A stretch of DNA of 64,000 nt from Roseivivax jejudonensis. Lineage in GTDB: Bacteria; Pseudomonadota; Alphaproteobacteria; Rhodobacterales; Rhodobacteraceae. Each line of letters begins with the position of its first letter. Position 1 is the stretch's first letter. The position numbers and the translations under genes are program-made. Shown here piece by piece: positions 33,381-42,467 of this stretch. The stretch lies in assembly GCF_900172265.1 (NCBI RefSeq), contig NZ_FWFK01000002.1, forward strand, positions 1 to 64,000, read 5' to 3'. The notes under the pieces are model-generated. The model ran no database searches and was not told the origin of the DNA. It saw only the letters and a list, made by a program, of their open reading frames with translations.

Positions 33381-33945
33381 ATGTCCCTGTGGCTGTCCCT
33401 GCTCCCGTTCCTGCTCGCCGCGCCGGTCGTCGCTCGCGACGAGGGCGACGACATCGCGGACGGAACGGACGCGCCCGACAGGGCGCAGGACAGCAGCACG
33501 GTGTCCGGGGGGACCGACGACGCGGTCCCGGTCGGAGATGCAACGGCGCCCGAGGCGGCGGCCGGCCAGACTGAGAGACCTGGCCCGGCCGCCGCCGAGA
33601 GGGGCGACGCACCGTCAGACGTCGTGGTCGCGCTATCCCTGACCGCCGGGCCCGAGGCAGAGGTCTTCGCTGGCGGGTGACACGGCCCCGGGCGCGAGCC
33701 CCGTTCAGATCGACGGCGTCATCATGCCCATAGGTCCGGACGCCGTCGATGCGCATCTGCGACACGGCGTGTATATTTCTTGCGTCACCCGCGTGAGCGG
33801 GGCGGCCCCAGCCTTCGGGACCGATCACGTGCGGCTGGTCGACACCGGCCGAGCGGTCATTCGCGCTGGCGCGCGGCCCGCCGCGCCGCGCGGCCGCCGC
33901 GCCGGCGGGTCAGCCGATCGGTCCGCGACGGCAGCTCTGCCATGA
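33381..33945 (+). pseudogene. exported acidic protein of unknown function, apparent frameshift
   Basis: The frame at 33381 begins with a signal peptide (MSLWLSLLPFLLAAPVVARD) and an acidic, Ala/Asp-rich low-complexity stretch, and stops at 33678-33680. The next frame is open across this point and looks better conserved after it: DTAPGASPVQIDGVIMPIGP and then DAVDAHLRHGVYISCVTRVS. A one-base indel near 33660-33675 would join both into a protein of about 185 residues. Its 3' end overlaps the convergent DUF1289 gene. No known family. Confidence 0.45.
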
Positions 33946-34099
33946 CGGCGCTGCGCTCCTCTTGGCTCATCATGCTCCAGGTCGCGATCTCGTCGATCGA
34001 GCGCAGGCAGCCGGTGCACAGGCGCGATTCGGGTTCGATCACGCAAACCTTGATGCAGGGGCTCTGCACTTCCTTCCGGGACCAGACGTCGTCGTTCAT
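33857..34099 (-). CDS. DUF1289-domain small protein
   Basis: The 80-residue protein has the DUF1289 motif SPCIKVCVIEPESRLCTGCL, with four Cys that probably bind metal, followed by RSIDEIATWSMMSQEERSAV and a basic tail. Start ATG (34097-34099) behind GGAGGCGAC overlaps the last bases of ruvX. DUF1289 proteins of unknown function regularly sit beside ruvX in Rhodobacteraceae. The last gene of a ccmI-ruvX-DUF1289 operon. Confidence 0.88.
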   Translation of the reverse strand: MNDDVWSRKEVQSPCIKVCVIEPESRLCTGCLRSIDEIATWSMMSQEERSAVMAELPSRTDRLTRRRGGRAARRAARQRE

Positions 34100-34584
34100 G
34101 TCGCCTCCGGGTCGATGCCGTCGAGATGGATAAGGCGGTCGAGCGCGCCTTGCAGGATCACGGCCGCAGCCACGTGATCGATGACCTGCGCGCGGCGGGC
34201 CCGCGACGTGTCGGCCTCGAGCAGCGCGCGTTCGGCCGCCACGGTCGAGAGTCGCTCGTCCCAGAACCCGATCGGACCGGTCCAGAGCCGCGAGAAATTG
34301 CGCGCGAAGGCCCGGGTCGACTGGCATCGCGGGCCCTCGCTGCCGTCCATGTTGCGCGGCAGGCCAAGGATCACGCCAGCGATCTCCCGCGCGGAGAGAA
34401 TCTGAACGAGCCGCTCCGCGTCGGCGGTGAACTTCTTGCGGCGGATCGTCTCGAGCGGCGAGGCGACGCTGCGCCGGCGGTCCGACACCGCGACCCCGAT
34501 GGTCCGCTCGCCAAGGTCGAGTCCGGCCACGGCGGCGTTGCGGGGCAGGGCCGCCACGAAGGTCTCGATCTCGTCGTGGATCAT
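34096..34584 (-). CDS. ruvX: putative pre-16S rRNA nuclease / Holliday junction resolvase-like YqgF
   Basis: The 162-residue RNase H-fold protein has AGLDLGERTIGVAVSD (first Asp), VILGLPRNMDGSEGP and GFWDERLSTVAAERAL (acidic residues of the active site), ending VIDHVAAAVILQGALD. YqgF trims the 5' end of 16S rRNA precursors. The start ATG overlaps the ccmI stop by ATGA and its own stop overlaps the DUF1289 start, so the three genes are translationally coupled. Confidence 0.9.
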   Translation of the reverse strand: MIHDEIETFVAALPRNAAVAGLDLGERTIGVAVSDRRRSVASPLETIRRKKFTADAERLVQILSAREIAGVILGLPRNMDGSEGPRCQSTRAFARNFSRLWTGPIGFWDERLSTVAAERALLEADTSRARRAQVIDHVAAAVILQGALDRLIHLDGIDPEAT

Positions 34585-35828
34585 TGCCCGAGCCCCACGC
34601 TTTCGGCCGCGGCCTCGATGCGCTCGAGCCCGGCCTGATCCCGCGCGAAGACCTGCTGCGCCTCCGCGTAGATCGTCGCGGCCCGCTCCCGCTCGCCGAT
34701 CCTGACCAGTGAGGTGATGAGCCGGGCCCATTCGGCGGCGGAGCCACCCTGCGTCGCGAGCCGGTCGGACAACTGGGAGACCATGCCACGGATCATCTCG
34801 TCGCGCGCGGCGGGGTCCATGCCCTCGGCCGCGCGCATCTGCTCTTCCGTGGGGCCGGGCGGGGTGATGGAGTCACCGCCGGGCAGTTCGGGCGGCACGT
34901 AATCGTTCACGCCGGCGCGCGACGCGACGGACTGGATCTGGCTCATCACCGGCGGCACCCACGGGTCGTCCGCGCGGCTGTTGCGCAGGAGCGTGTCCCA
35001 GATGCGGAAGGCGCGGTCGGGCCGGCCGGTCTGGGCGTAGGACAACCCGGCATAGTAGCGCGCCGCACCGTTCGACGGATCGCGCTCGAGCGCCTCGGAA
35101 AACGCGGCCTCCGCCTCCGGCGACACGTAGCCGCCCGCGGCCAGCACCATCATGTCGCCCAGGTCGGCATAATCCGCCGCGGTCGCGTCATCGCCCTTCA
35201 GCGTGACGATCCGCTCCTGCGCGCGCCAGGCCGCGTCGAAATTGCCGAGCGCGGCCTCGGACCGGGCCAGGAGCCGGAACCCCTGCAGGTCGTCCGGTCG
35301 CTCCGCGACCGCACCGCGCAACCGCTGCACCAGCGCGGCGTATTCGGCGTTCGGCGGCTCCTGCGGGGCGGACTCGGGCACCTGCGCCTCGGCCTCTTCC
35401 TGGGTCGGGCGTTCGGCGCGGGCGGCCTCGGCCTGCGCGATGCGCGTGCGCAGCCCAAGATCGCCGTATCCCGGCGCGCCGAGGCTGAGATAGAGGCCGT
35501 AGCCGCCGCCGATCAGCAGAAGCCCGATCACCGCCGCTGTCGCCAGCCCGAGCGTAGCCGGCTGGCCGCCCCCGTCCTGCGCCGCGCGAGCGCGCGCATC
35601 CGCCGCCAGAAGGCGCCGCGAGACCTCTGTGCGCAGCCGCTCCGCCTCCTCGGGCCCGATCGTGCCGCGTGCGGCGTCGCGCTCCACCTCGGTCAGCTGA
35701 TCGCGATAGACCTGCAGGTCGAACGCCTCGCCTGCCCGCGTGTCGCGTCGCCCGCGCAAGAGTGCCAACACGAGCAGCGCCGCCACCAGCGCCGCCAGCG
35801 CTCCCGTCAGGATCAGAAAACCCGTCAT
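34581..35828 (-). CDS. ccmI: cytochrome c biogenesis protein CcmI
   Basis: The 415-residue protein has an N-terminal membrane helix (MTGFLILTGALAALVAALLV..), a cytoplasmic loop with a Leu/Arg-rich helix (YRDQLTEVERDAARG), a second helix (LGLATAAVIGLLLIGGGYGL) and a periplasmic TPR-containing part. CcmI/CycH chaperones apocytochrome c to the haem ligase CcmFH. It is unlinked here from other ccm genes but in the ccmI-ruvX-DUF1289 order common in this family. Confidence 0.88.
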   Translation of the reverse strand: MTGFLILTGALAALVAALLVLALLRGRRDTRAGEAFDLQVYRDQLTEVERDAARGTIGPEEAERLRTEVSRRLLAADARARAAQDGGGQPATLGLATAAVIGLLLIGGGYGLYLSLGAPGYGDLGLRTRIAQAEAARAERPTQEEAEAQVPESAPQEPPNAEYAALVQRLRGAVAERPDDLQGFRLLARSEAALGNFDAAWRAQERIVTLKGDDATAADYADLGDMMVLAAGGYVSPEAEAAFSEALERDPSNGAARYYAGLSYAQTGRPDRAFRIWDTLLRNSRADDPWVPPVMSQIQSVASRAGVNDYVPPELPGGDSITPPGPTEEQMRAAEGMDPAARDEMIRGMVSQLSDRLATQGGSAAEWARLITSLVRIGERERAATIYAEAQQVFARDQAGLERIEAAAESVGLGQ

Positions 35829-36027
35829 CGCGTCCCTATCGTGGCCCTGTGCCTAGGTATGCCGCATTCGCGCGCGCCGAAAGGGCAAATGCCCATGGTG
35901 GCCTGAGGCGATCTGCCTCGTCCGCATGTCGCGAATCCGTCGCAGAGTGACGGTTGCGACCGAGGCAGCACCGCCACGAAGGGTGCAAACAGGCCGGCAA
36001 GGGAATCCCCCAGAATCGAGGCGCCAC

Positions 36028-37275
36028 ATGAAGCATTATTCCGCTTTTGCCATCGCCCGCGAGGCGCTGCGCGGCCACACCGGGTGGGAGCGCGCGTGGC
36101 GCAAGGCGAGCCCGAAGAAGCGCTACGACGTCGTGATCGTCGGTGCCGGCGGGCACGGTCTCGCGACCGCCTACTACCTCGGCAAGAACCACGGCATCCG
36201 CAACGTCGCGATCCTCGAGAAGGGATGGCTGGGCGGCGGCAATACCGGGCGGAACACCACGATCATCCGCTCCAACTACCTGCAGGATCCCTCGGCCGCG
36301 ATCTACGAAAAGGCCCGCTCGCTCTACGAAACGATGAGCCAGGATCTCAACTACAACGTCATGTATTCCCCGCGCGGCGTGATGATGCTCGCCCAGACCG
36401 AGCACGAGGTGCGCGGCTACCGGCGCACCGCGCACGCCAACGCGCTGCAGGGCGTCGACACGCAATTCATCTCGCCCGAGCGGGTCAAGGAACTGTGCCC
36501 GATCATCGAGCTCAGGGGTCCGCGCTACCCGGTCCTCGGCGCGCTGTGGCAGCCGCGCGCCGGCACGGCCCGCCACGACGCGGTCGCCTGGGGCTACGCG
36601 CGCGCCTGCTCGGACATGGGCATGGACATCATTCAGAAATGCGAAGTGACCGGCGTGCGCTCCGAGAACGGGCAGGTGTCCGGCGTCGAGACCTCGCAGG
36701 GCGCCATCGACTGCGGCAAGCTCTGCATCGTCGTCGCGGGCCATTCCGGGCACCTCGCCGAGATGGCGGGCTTTCGCCTGCCGATCGAGAGCGTGGCGCT
36801 TCAGGCGCTGGTGTCCGAACCGATCAAGCCCTGCATGGACGTGGTGGTCATGGCCAACACCGTGCACGGCTACATGAGCCAGTCCGACAAGGGCGAGATG
36901 GTGATCGGCGGCGGCGCCGACGGCTACAACAACTACACCCAGCGCGGCTCCTTCCACCATATCGAGGAGACCGTGCGCGCGCTGATCGAGACCTTTCCGA
37001 TGATCTCGCGGCTCAAGATGCTGCGCCAGTGGGGCGGCATCGTGGACATGACCGGCGATCGCTCGCCGATCATCTCTAAGACGCCGCTCGGCAACTGCTT
37101 CATCAACTGCGGCTGGGGCACGGGCGGGTTCAAGGCCATCCCGGGCTCGGGCTGGGCCACGGCCGAGATGGTGGCACGGGGCGAGCCGGGACCGCTCGCC
37201 GCCGAGTTCTGCATGAACCGGTTCCGCGAGGGGAGGTTCATCGACGAGAGCGTCGCGGCGGGGGTCGCGCACTGA
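36028..37275 (+). CDS. soxB: sarcosine oxidase beta subunit
   Basis: The 415-residue flavoprotein has an N-terminal FAD-binding site (VVIVGAGGHGLATAYYLGK), the beta-subunit signature GWLGGGNTGRNTTIIRSNYL and a C-terminal GWGTGGFKAIPGSG. In heterotetrameric sarcosine oxidase it holds the substrate FAD and the covalent FMN at the interface with alpha. Start at ATG 36028 (GAGG upstream), giving the usual MKHYSAFAIAREALRGH. First gene of the soxBDAG set, which is split here by a small membrane protein gene. Confidence 0.93.
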   Translation: MKHYSAFAIAREALRGHTGWERAWRKASPKKRYDVVIVGAGGHGLATAYYLGKNHGIRNVAILEKGWLGGGNTGRNTTIIRSNYLQDPSAAIYEKARSLYETMSQDLNYNVMYSPRGVMMLAQTEHEVRGYRRTAHANALQGVDTQFISPERVKELCPIIELRGPRYPVLGALWQPRAGTARHDAVAWGYARACSDMGMDIIQKCEVTGVRSENGQVSGVETSQGAIDCGKLCIVVAGHSGHLAEMAGFRLPIESVALQALVSEPIKPCMDVVVMANTVHGYMSQSDKGEMVIGGGADGYNNYTQRGSFHHIEETVRALIETFPMISRLKMLRQWGGIVDMTGDRSPIISKTPLGNCFINCGWGTGGFKAIPGSGWATAEMVARGEPGPLAAEFCMNRFREGRFIDESVAAGVAH

Positions 37276-37390
37276 TGACCACCGGGGGGGCAGTGCCGGC
37301 AGCCTTCTGCCGACCCGCAGGCGGGCGCGGAACCTTTCGCGCCGCGGTCGGCGTTTCTTCGCCAACTCAAGTCATTGTGCGGAGAACGTC

Positions 37391-37774
37391 ATGTCCGACC
37401 CCAACACGACCCCGAACACCCACACGCGCGAGACGCATGTCGAACGCCGCGGCAGCGGCGGCACCGGCGTGCTCGCGTTCATCGTCGGCGGCCTCGTCGT
37501 GGCCGTGGGCATTCTCGCGTTCCTGTTCTGGGGCGGCAGTGCGCCGGAGGGCGGCGGCGAAGCCGCGTCCGGTGGCGGTGACGTCTCCATCTCGGTCGAT
37601 GGCGGGGACGCCGCGGCCGAAGGCTCTGCCGGCGGCGACGACGAGGGCGCCGGCGCAGCCGCGTCCGCCGAGGGTGGCGGCGCATCCGATGCCGCCGGCG
37701 GCGACGCCGCGGCCGGCGCGTCGGCCGATGGCGGCGGTGCATCTGCCGGCGCCGACGCCGAAAGCGGCAACTGA
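37391..37774 (+). CDS. small single-helix membrane protein with Gly/Ala-rich tail
   Basis: The 127-residue protein has a polar N-terminus (MSDPNTTPNTHTRETHVERR), one transmembrane helix (about residues 27-47) and a long low-complexity tail of Gly, Ala, Ser and Asp/Glu. GGAGA precedes the ATG. It lies between soxB and soxD, followed by a terminator-like hairpin. It is not part of known sarcosine oxidase complexes, so it may be an independent insertion. The tail is repeat-like and likely disordered. Confidence 0.65.
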   Translation: MSDPNTTPNTHTRETHVERRGSGGTGVLAFIVGGLVVAVGILAFLFWGGSAPEGGGEAASGGGDVSISVDGGDAAAEGSAGGDDEGAGAAASAEGGGASDAAGGDAAAGASADGGGASAGADAESGN

Positions 37775-37845
37775 TCTCGGCACCTGCGGTGCCGTCACGC
37801 GGCCGTCGTTCCTGACGGCGACGCCGCGTCCCGACCCTGCAATCG

Positions 37846-37878
37846 TCCCGGTCGCGCCTTGCGCGCGGCCGGGATTTT
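37846..37878 (+). terminator. terminator/attenuator hairpin before soxD
   Basis: TCCCGGTCGCGC-CTT-GCGCGCGGCCGGGA followed by TTTTTC forms a long GC stem. It ends the transcript of the small membrane protein and would reduce readthrough from soxB into soxDAG, so soxDAG may need its own promoter or antitermination. Confidence 0.7.
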
Positions 37879-37900
37879 TCGTGTCGAAAGGGGCGTTTCC

Positions 37901-38206
37901 ATGCTGATCCTCACCTGTCCCTATTGCGGCGTCGCCGCGGACGAGACCGAACTCGCGCCCGGCGGCGAGGCGCATCTGCGCCGCCACGGCCCGGACAGCT
38001 CCGACAGCGATTTCGAGGCGTATCTCTTCCTGCGTCGCAATCCGCGGGGACTGCATCTCGAACGGTGGCGCCACGCCCATGGTTGCGGCAAGTGGTTCCA
38101 CGCCGCGCGCGACACGATGACGATGGAAGTGCTGGGCACCTATCCCGCACAGGTCACCGCGCCCCCGCCCGAGATCGTGCACGCCTCCGACGCCGACACC
38201 GCCTGA
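37901..38206 (+). CDS. soxD: sarcosine oxidase delta subunit
   Basis: The 101-residue protein has the zinc-ribbon start MLILTCPYCGVAADETEL and a second ligand pair in RHAHGCGKWFHAARDTMT. SoxD is a structural Zn subunit of heterotetrameric sarcosine oxidase. Start ATG 37901 follows a GAAAGG site. It lies just after the terminator-like hairpin, and a 32-bp intergenic repeat begins two bases after its stop. Confidence 0.92.
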   Translation: MLILTCPYCGVAADETELAPGGEAHLRRHGPDSSDSDFEAYLFLRRNPRGLHLERWRHAHGCGKWFHAARDTMTMEVLGTYPAQVTAPPPEIVHASDADTA

Positions 38207-38208
38207 TC

Positions 38209-38240
38209 TTCTTCTTGGCCCAAATACTCCCGCCGGAGGC
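38209..38240 (+). repeat. 32-bp intergenic repeat, copy A
   Basis: TTCTTCTTGGCCCAAATACT followed by CCCGCCGGAGGC, two bases after the soxD stop. An identical copy in the opposite orientation lies at 55704-55735. It includes the partial palindrome CTCCCGCCGGAGG. I recall similar sequences near gene ends in Rhodobacteraceae, consistent with a genome-wide intergenic repeat. Confidence 0.85.
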
Positions 38241-38274
38241 ATCCGCCGTCTCCGCCATCGCAAGGTCCCGCACA

Positions 38275-41200
38275 ATGAGCCATCGCCTGTCCTCCGGCGG
38301 CCGCCTGATAGACCGCTCGACCTCGGTCCGCTTCACGTTCAACGGCACCTATCTGCGGGGCCATGCCGGCGACACGCTCGCCTCGGCGCTGCTCGCCAAC
38401 GACCGGATGCTGATGGGCCGCAGCTTCAAGTATCACCGGCCGCGCGGCGTCGTCGCCAGCGGCGCCGAAGAGCCGAACGCGCTCCTTGGGCTGGGGACCG
38501 GCGACCGGTTCGAGCCGAACCAGCGCGCCACGGTCACCGAGCTCTTCGAGGACGCGGCGCTGTCCTCCCAGAACCACTGGCCGACGCTGGAGGCGGATGT
38601 GGGGGCGGTGAACGCCTGGCTCTCGCGGTTCCTGCCGGCGGGCTTCTACTACAAGATGTTCATGTATCCGCGTCCGTTCTGGAAACATGTCTACGAGCCG
38701 TTCATCCGCCGCTCGGCGGGGCTCGGACGGGCGCCCGCGGCCGACGCGCGCGATCCCGATCGCTACGAGCATTTCTACATCCACACCGACGTGCTGGTGG
38801 TCGGCGGCGGGGTCGCCGGACTGGCCGCCGCGAAGGCGGCGGGCGAGGCCGGTGCGGAGGTCCTGCTGATCGAGCAGGATCCGCACTGGGGCGGGCGCGC
38901 CGTCGTCGATGGCGGCGAAATCGACGGCATGGCGCCGGAGGCCTGGGTGACGGCGACGCTCGCGGCTCTGAAGGCCATGGACAACGTGCGGATCCGCACG
39001 CGGACGATGGGGTCGGGCGTGTACGATCACGGCTATGCGCTCGCCTACGAGCGCGTGGCCGATCATGTTCCGGGATCCGAGGCGCCGCGGCACCGTCTGT
39101 GGCGGATCCGCGCGCGCCGGATCGTGACGGCCACAGGTGCGATCGAACGGCCGCTGGCCTTTGCCGGAAACGACGTCCCGGGCGTGATGCTCGCCTCGGC
39201 GGTGCGCGACTACGTCGTGAACTACGGCGTCGCGACTGGCCAGCGCACGGTGATCGCCACCAACAACGACGACGCCTACCGCACGGCGCTTGCGCTGCAT
39301 GACGCCGGGCTGGAAGTGCCCGCGATCCTCGATGCGCGCGACGGCGGCGGCGGGGCCCTCGCGGATGCGGTGCGCGCGCGGGGCATCCGCGTGCTGGCCG
39401 GCCGCGGCATCGCCAAGGTCAAGGGCGGCAAGCGGGTGACCGGTGTCGCCATCTGCCGCCAGTCGGGCGAAGGCGGGGTGCTCGACATGATCCCCTGCGA
39501 CTGCGTCGCGATGTCGGGCGGCTGGTCGCCGGTCGTGCACCTGTGGTCCCATGCCGGGGGCAAGCTCACCTGGGACGCGACCGAGGCGATGTTCCGTCCC
39601 GACGGTGCCCGGGCGCCGCGCGATCAGGACGGAGACGCGATGGTGCGTGCGGTCGGCGCCGCCAACGGGCATCTTGGGCTCGCCGAGGCGCTGTCGGACG
39701 CGTGGGAGGGCGGCACGGCCGTCGCCGGCGGCGGCGGCACCGCCAGCGAGATGCCGCGGGCCGCGTCCCGCGACGAGGCGCCGCTGGCGCCGGTCTGGAT
39801 GATGCCCGCGGCGGCCAAGCCCGCGCTGCGGCGAAAGGCATGGCTCGACTTCCAGAACGACGTGAAGGTGTCGGATGTGGCGCTCGCCGCGCAGGAAGGC
39901 TTCGAAAGCGTCGAGCACGCCAAGCGCTACACCACGCTCGGAATGGCAACAGATCAGGGGAAACTGAGCAACATCAACGGTCTCGCCGTTCTGTCTCAGG
40001 CTCTGGGAGAGGATATTCCGCAGGTCGGCACGACGACGTTCCGTCCGCCCTATACCCCGATTTCCCTCTCCGCCATCGCCGGCGAGGCGCGCGGCGAGCT
40101 GTTCCAGCCGATCCGCAAGACTCCGCTTCACGACTGGCACGACGGGCAGGGCGCGGCCTGGGAGCCGGTCGGCCATTGGCGCCGGCCCTACTGCTTCCCC
40201 AGGTCGGGCGAGACCAAGCACGATGCCGTCACCCGTGAAATCACGGCCACGCGCGGAGGCCTCGGCCTGCTCGACGCGTCGACGCTTGGCAAGATCATCG
40301 TGAAGGGTCCGGATGCCGCCCGTTTCCTCGACATGCTCTACACCAACATGATGTCGTCGCTGAAGGTCGGTGCCTGCCGCTACGGCCTGATGTGTTCGGA
40401 GAACGGCTTCCTGATGGACGACGGCGTGGTCGCGCGGCTCTCCGAGGACACGTTCCTCGTCCATACGACCACGGGCGGCGCGGACCGGATCCACGGTCAC
40501 ATGGAGGAATGGCTCCAGACCGAGTGGTGGGACTGGAAGGTCTGGACCGTCAACGCGACGGAGCAATACGCGCAGATCGCCGTCGTCGGGCCGAAGTCCC
40601 GCGCCGTGCTGGAAAAGCTCGGCGGGATGGACGTGTCGGCCGAGGCGCTGCCCTTCATGCGCTGGAGCGACGGCACGCTGGCCGGGATCCCGGCCCGGGT
40701 GTTCCGGATCTCGTTCTCGGGTGAACTCAGCTTCGAGGTCGCGGTGCCCGCGAACCGGGGACGGGCGCTGTGGGACATGCTGCTCGAGGCAGGTGAAGAG
40801 TTCGGCGTAACGCCATACGGAACCGAGGCTTTGCACGTCATGCGGGCCGAAAAGGGCTTCATCATGATCGGCGACGAGACCGATGGAACGGTGATCCCGC
40901 AGGATCTCGGGCTCGACTGGGCGATTTCGAAGAAGAAGGAGGACTACATCGGCAAGCGCGCGCAGGCGCGGTCGCACATGGCCTCTGCCGATCGCTGGAA
41001 GCTCGTGGGCCTCGAGACGCTCGACGGCGCGGTGTTGCCGGACGGGGCGTATGCCATCGCCGATGGGCGCAACGCCAACGGTCAGCGCAACACACAGGGC
41101 CGTGTCACCTCCACTTACTACTCGCCGACCCTCAAGCGGGGGATCGCGATGGGCCTCGTGAAGGACGGGCCGGACCGCATGGGCGAAGAGATCGATTTCA

Positions 41201-41295
41201 CCCGCGTCGAAGACGGGACGACCGGAGGCACCATGCGCGCCCGCATCGTCTCCACCGTATTCTTCGATCCGGAAGGGGAGAAGCAGAATGTTTGA
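38275..41295 (+). CDS. soxA: sarcosine oxidase alpha subunit
   Basis: The 1006-residue protein has an N-terminal 2Fe-2S-ferredoxin-like fold (VRFTFNGTYLRGHAGDTLAS), a pyridine-nucleotide-binding domain (VLVVGGGVAGLAAAKAAGEA, about 175-195), and a GcvT-like folate-binding C-terminal half (..YGTEALHVMRAEKGFIMIGD..). In the complex it binds NAD+ and tetrahydrofolate and turns the demethylated formaldehyde equivalent into methylene-THF. Start ATG 38275 gives the usual MSHRLSSGGRLIDR. Its stop lies 8 bases inside the next gene. Confidence 0.93.
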   Translation: MSHRLSSGGRLIDRSTSVRFTFNGTYLRGHAGDTLASALLANDRMLMGRSFKYHRPRGVVASGAEEPNALLGLGTGDRFEPNQRATVTELFEDAALSSQNHWPTLEADVGAVNAWLSRFLPAGFYYKMFMYPRPFWKHVYEPFIRRSAGLGRAPAADARDPDRYEHFYIHTDVLVVGGGVAGLAAAKAAGEAGAEVLLIEQDPHWGGRAVVDGGEIDGMAPEAWVTATLAALKAMDNVRIRTRTMGSGVYDHGYALAYERVADHVPGSEAPRHRLWRIRARRIVTATGAIERPLAFAGNDVPGVMLASAVRDYVVNYGVATGQRTVIATNNDDAYRTALALHDAGLEVPAILDARDGGGGALADAVRARGIRVLAGRGIAKVKGGKRVTGVAICRQSGEGGVLDMIPCDCVAMSGGWSPVVHLWSHAGGKLTWDATEAMFRPDGARAPRDQDGDAMVRAVGAANGHLGLAEALSDAWEGGTAVAGGGGTASEMPRAASRDEAPLAPVWMMPAAAKPALRRKAWLDFQNDVKVSDVALAAQEGFESVEHAKRYTTLGMATDQGKLSNINGLAVLSQALGEDIPQVGTTTFRPPYTPISLSAIAGEARGELFQPIRKTPLHDWHDGQGAAWEPVGHWRRPYCFPRSGETKHDAVTREITATRGGLGLLDASTLGKIIVKGPDAARFLDMLYTNMMSSLKVGACRYGLMCSENGFLMDDGVVARLSEDTFLVHTTTGGADRIHGHMEEWLQTEWWDWKVWTVNATEQYAQIAVVGPKSRAVLEKLGGMDVSAEALPFMRWSDGTLAGIPARVFRISFSGELSFEVAVPANRGRALWDMLLEAGEEFGVTPYGTEALHVMRAEKGFIMIGDETDGTVIPQDLGLDWAISKKKEDYIGKRAQARSHMASADRWKLVGLETLDGAVLPDGAYAIADGRNANGQRNTQGRVTSTYYSPTLKRGIAMGLVKDGPDRMGEEIDFTRVEDGTTGGTMRARIVSTVFFDPEGEKQNV

Positions 41296-41854
41296 TGCCA
41301 TGTCGCCCAAGACCGGGGCCCGCTACGAGGGCCGCGTGACCGTCGCGGAGGCGGGGCTCTCCGGCATGATTACCCTGCGCGGCGCGCTCGACACCATCGC
41401 CCAGCCGGTCGCGGACGCGACCGGGCTGGAGGTGCCGGACACGCTCGGCATCGTCGAGGAAGGCGGACGCGCCCTGGCGTGGATGTCGCCGGACGAGATG
41501 ATGCTGTTCTGCGCCTACGAGGATGCGGCGGACCTCGCCGCCCGGCTTGCCGAGGCGACGGCCGACGAGCATGCGCTTGTCGTCGACATGTCGGATGCGC
41601 GCGCGATCTTCGTGCTCACCGGCGCGGAGACCTCGCTGCGCGAGACCCTGGCCAAGCTCACGCCCGCGGACGTGCGGCCCGAGGCGTTCCCGGCGGGCAT
41701 GGTCCGGCGCTCACGTCTGGCGCAGGCGGCCGCGGCGTTCTGGATCGCGAATGACGGCACACTGCGGGTGATGTGCTTCCGTTCTGTCGCCGACTACGTT
41801 TTCGCGCTGTTGTCGCACGCGGCGCACCCGGAGGGCGCGGTCGATCACTTCTAG
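41288..41854 (+). CDS. soxG: sarcosine oxidase gamma subunit
   Basis: The 188-residue protein starts inside the last codons of soxA. It resembles the GcvT C-terminal barrel (..GGRALAWMSPDEMMLFCAYE.., RRSRLAQAAAAFWIANDG) of SoxG, which packs against alpha near the folate site. The last gene of the set; glyA and purU, often next to soxBDAG, are not adjacent here. Stop is TAG, rare in this window. Confidence 0.9.
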   Translation: MFDAMSPKTGARYEGRVTVAEAGLSGMITLRGALDTIAQPVADATGLEVPDTLGIVEEGGRALAWMSPDEMMLFCAYEDAADLAARLAEATADEHALVVDMSDARAIFVLTGAETSLRETLAKLTPADVRPEAFPAGMVRRSRLAQAAAAFWIANDGTLRVMCFRSVADYVFALLSHAAHPEGAVDHF

Positions 41855-41957
41855 GACAAGGCGGCCCGGTCGCGGCGCCAACGGCGACGCACCGGGTTGC
41901 GGCCTGCCGCGCGGACCGCGATAGTCCGCCGGCAGTCTTGGAAGAAGGGTTCGTCCA

Positions 41958-42362
41958 ATGAAGTCCGTCCTGCTCGCGCTGCCGCTCGTCCTTGCCGCGG
42001 CGAAAGGGCAGGCGGCGGAGACGCTCCTGTGCGAACTGACCCAGTTCGGCTCCGGCAACTGGATCCCGGAGATCCTGTTCGTCGGCTACGAGGAGGGCGC
42101 GGACACCGCGGTGGTGTCCGACCCGGTGATCCTGACCTTCAACGGCGGCCCGACGCAGGCGCAGATCGTCGCGGACAACGCGCGGCGGATCACCTTTGCC
42201 TGGGACTTGCGCGCGAACGACGGGCGCGGCAACTATGTCGGCCGGTTCATCTATCGTGCGACCCTGCAGAAAGGGTCGTTGCAGATGACCATATCTGCCA
42301 CGCCGGCGGGCTACGCCAACCGCTTCACCGGCCGGGGAACCTGCCGCAGGGAGGCGCGTTGA
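41958..42362 (+). CDS. small exported protein of unknown function
   Basis: The 134-residue protein has a signal peptide (MKSVLLALPLVLAAAKGQAA) and a mature part with two Cys (LLCELTQFG and GRGTCRREA) that could form a disulfide joining the ends of a beta-rich domain. It resembles small Rhodobacteraceae periplasmic proteins of unknown function. It lies alone between soxG and sodB. Confidence 0.7.
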   Translation: MKSVLLALPLVLAAAKGQAAETLLCELTQFGSGNWIPEILFVGYEEGADTAVVSDPVILTFNGGPTQAQIVADNARRITFAWDLRANDGRGNYVGRFIYRATLQKGSLQMTISATPAGYANRFTGRGTCRREAR

Positions 42363-42467
42363 TTTCACGACACGTGACGCGCCTGTGATCGGCGGTCTTG
42401 ACCCCATGTGACCGTGGATCACTTTCGGCGTAGTCGATCAAATTTTCATCCAATCACGAGGACAGTC

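Noticed and set aside
38140-41310. Very long antisense open frame (over 1000 codons) opposite soxA, and similar long ones opposite iorB, nitC-nitD and the MATE gene
   Set aside because: They mirror well-conserved genes in GC-rich DNA, where antisense frames stay open by codon bias, and their translations are Arg/His/Gly-rich without domains.
13412-42415. 16-base sequence GACCCCATGTGACCGT shared by 13412-13427 and 42400-42415
   Set aside because: A single 16-base match in 64 kb of biased composition is close to chance expectation, and the flanks differ completely.
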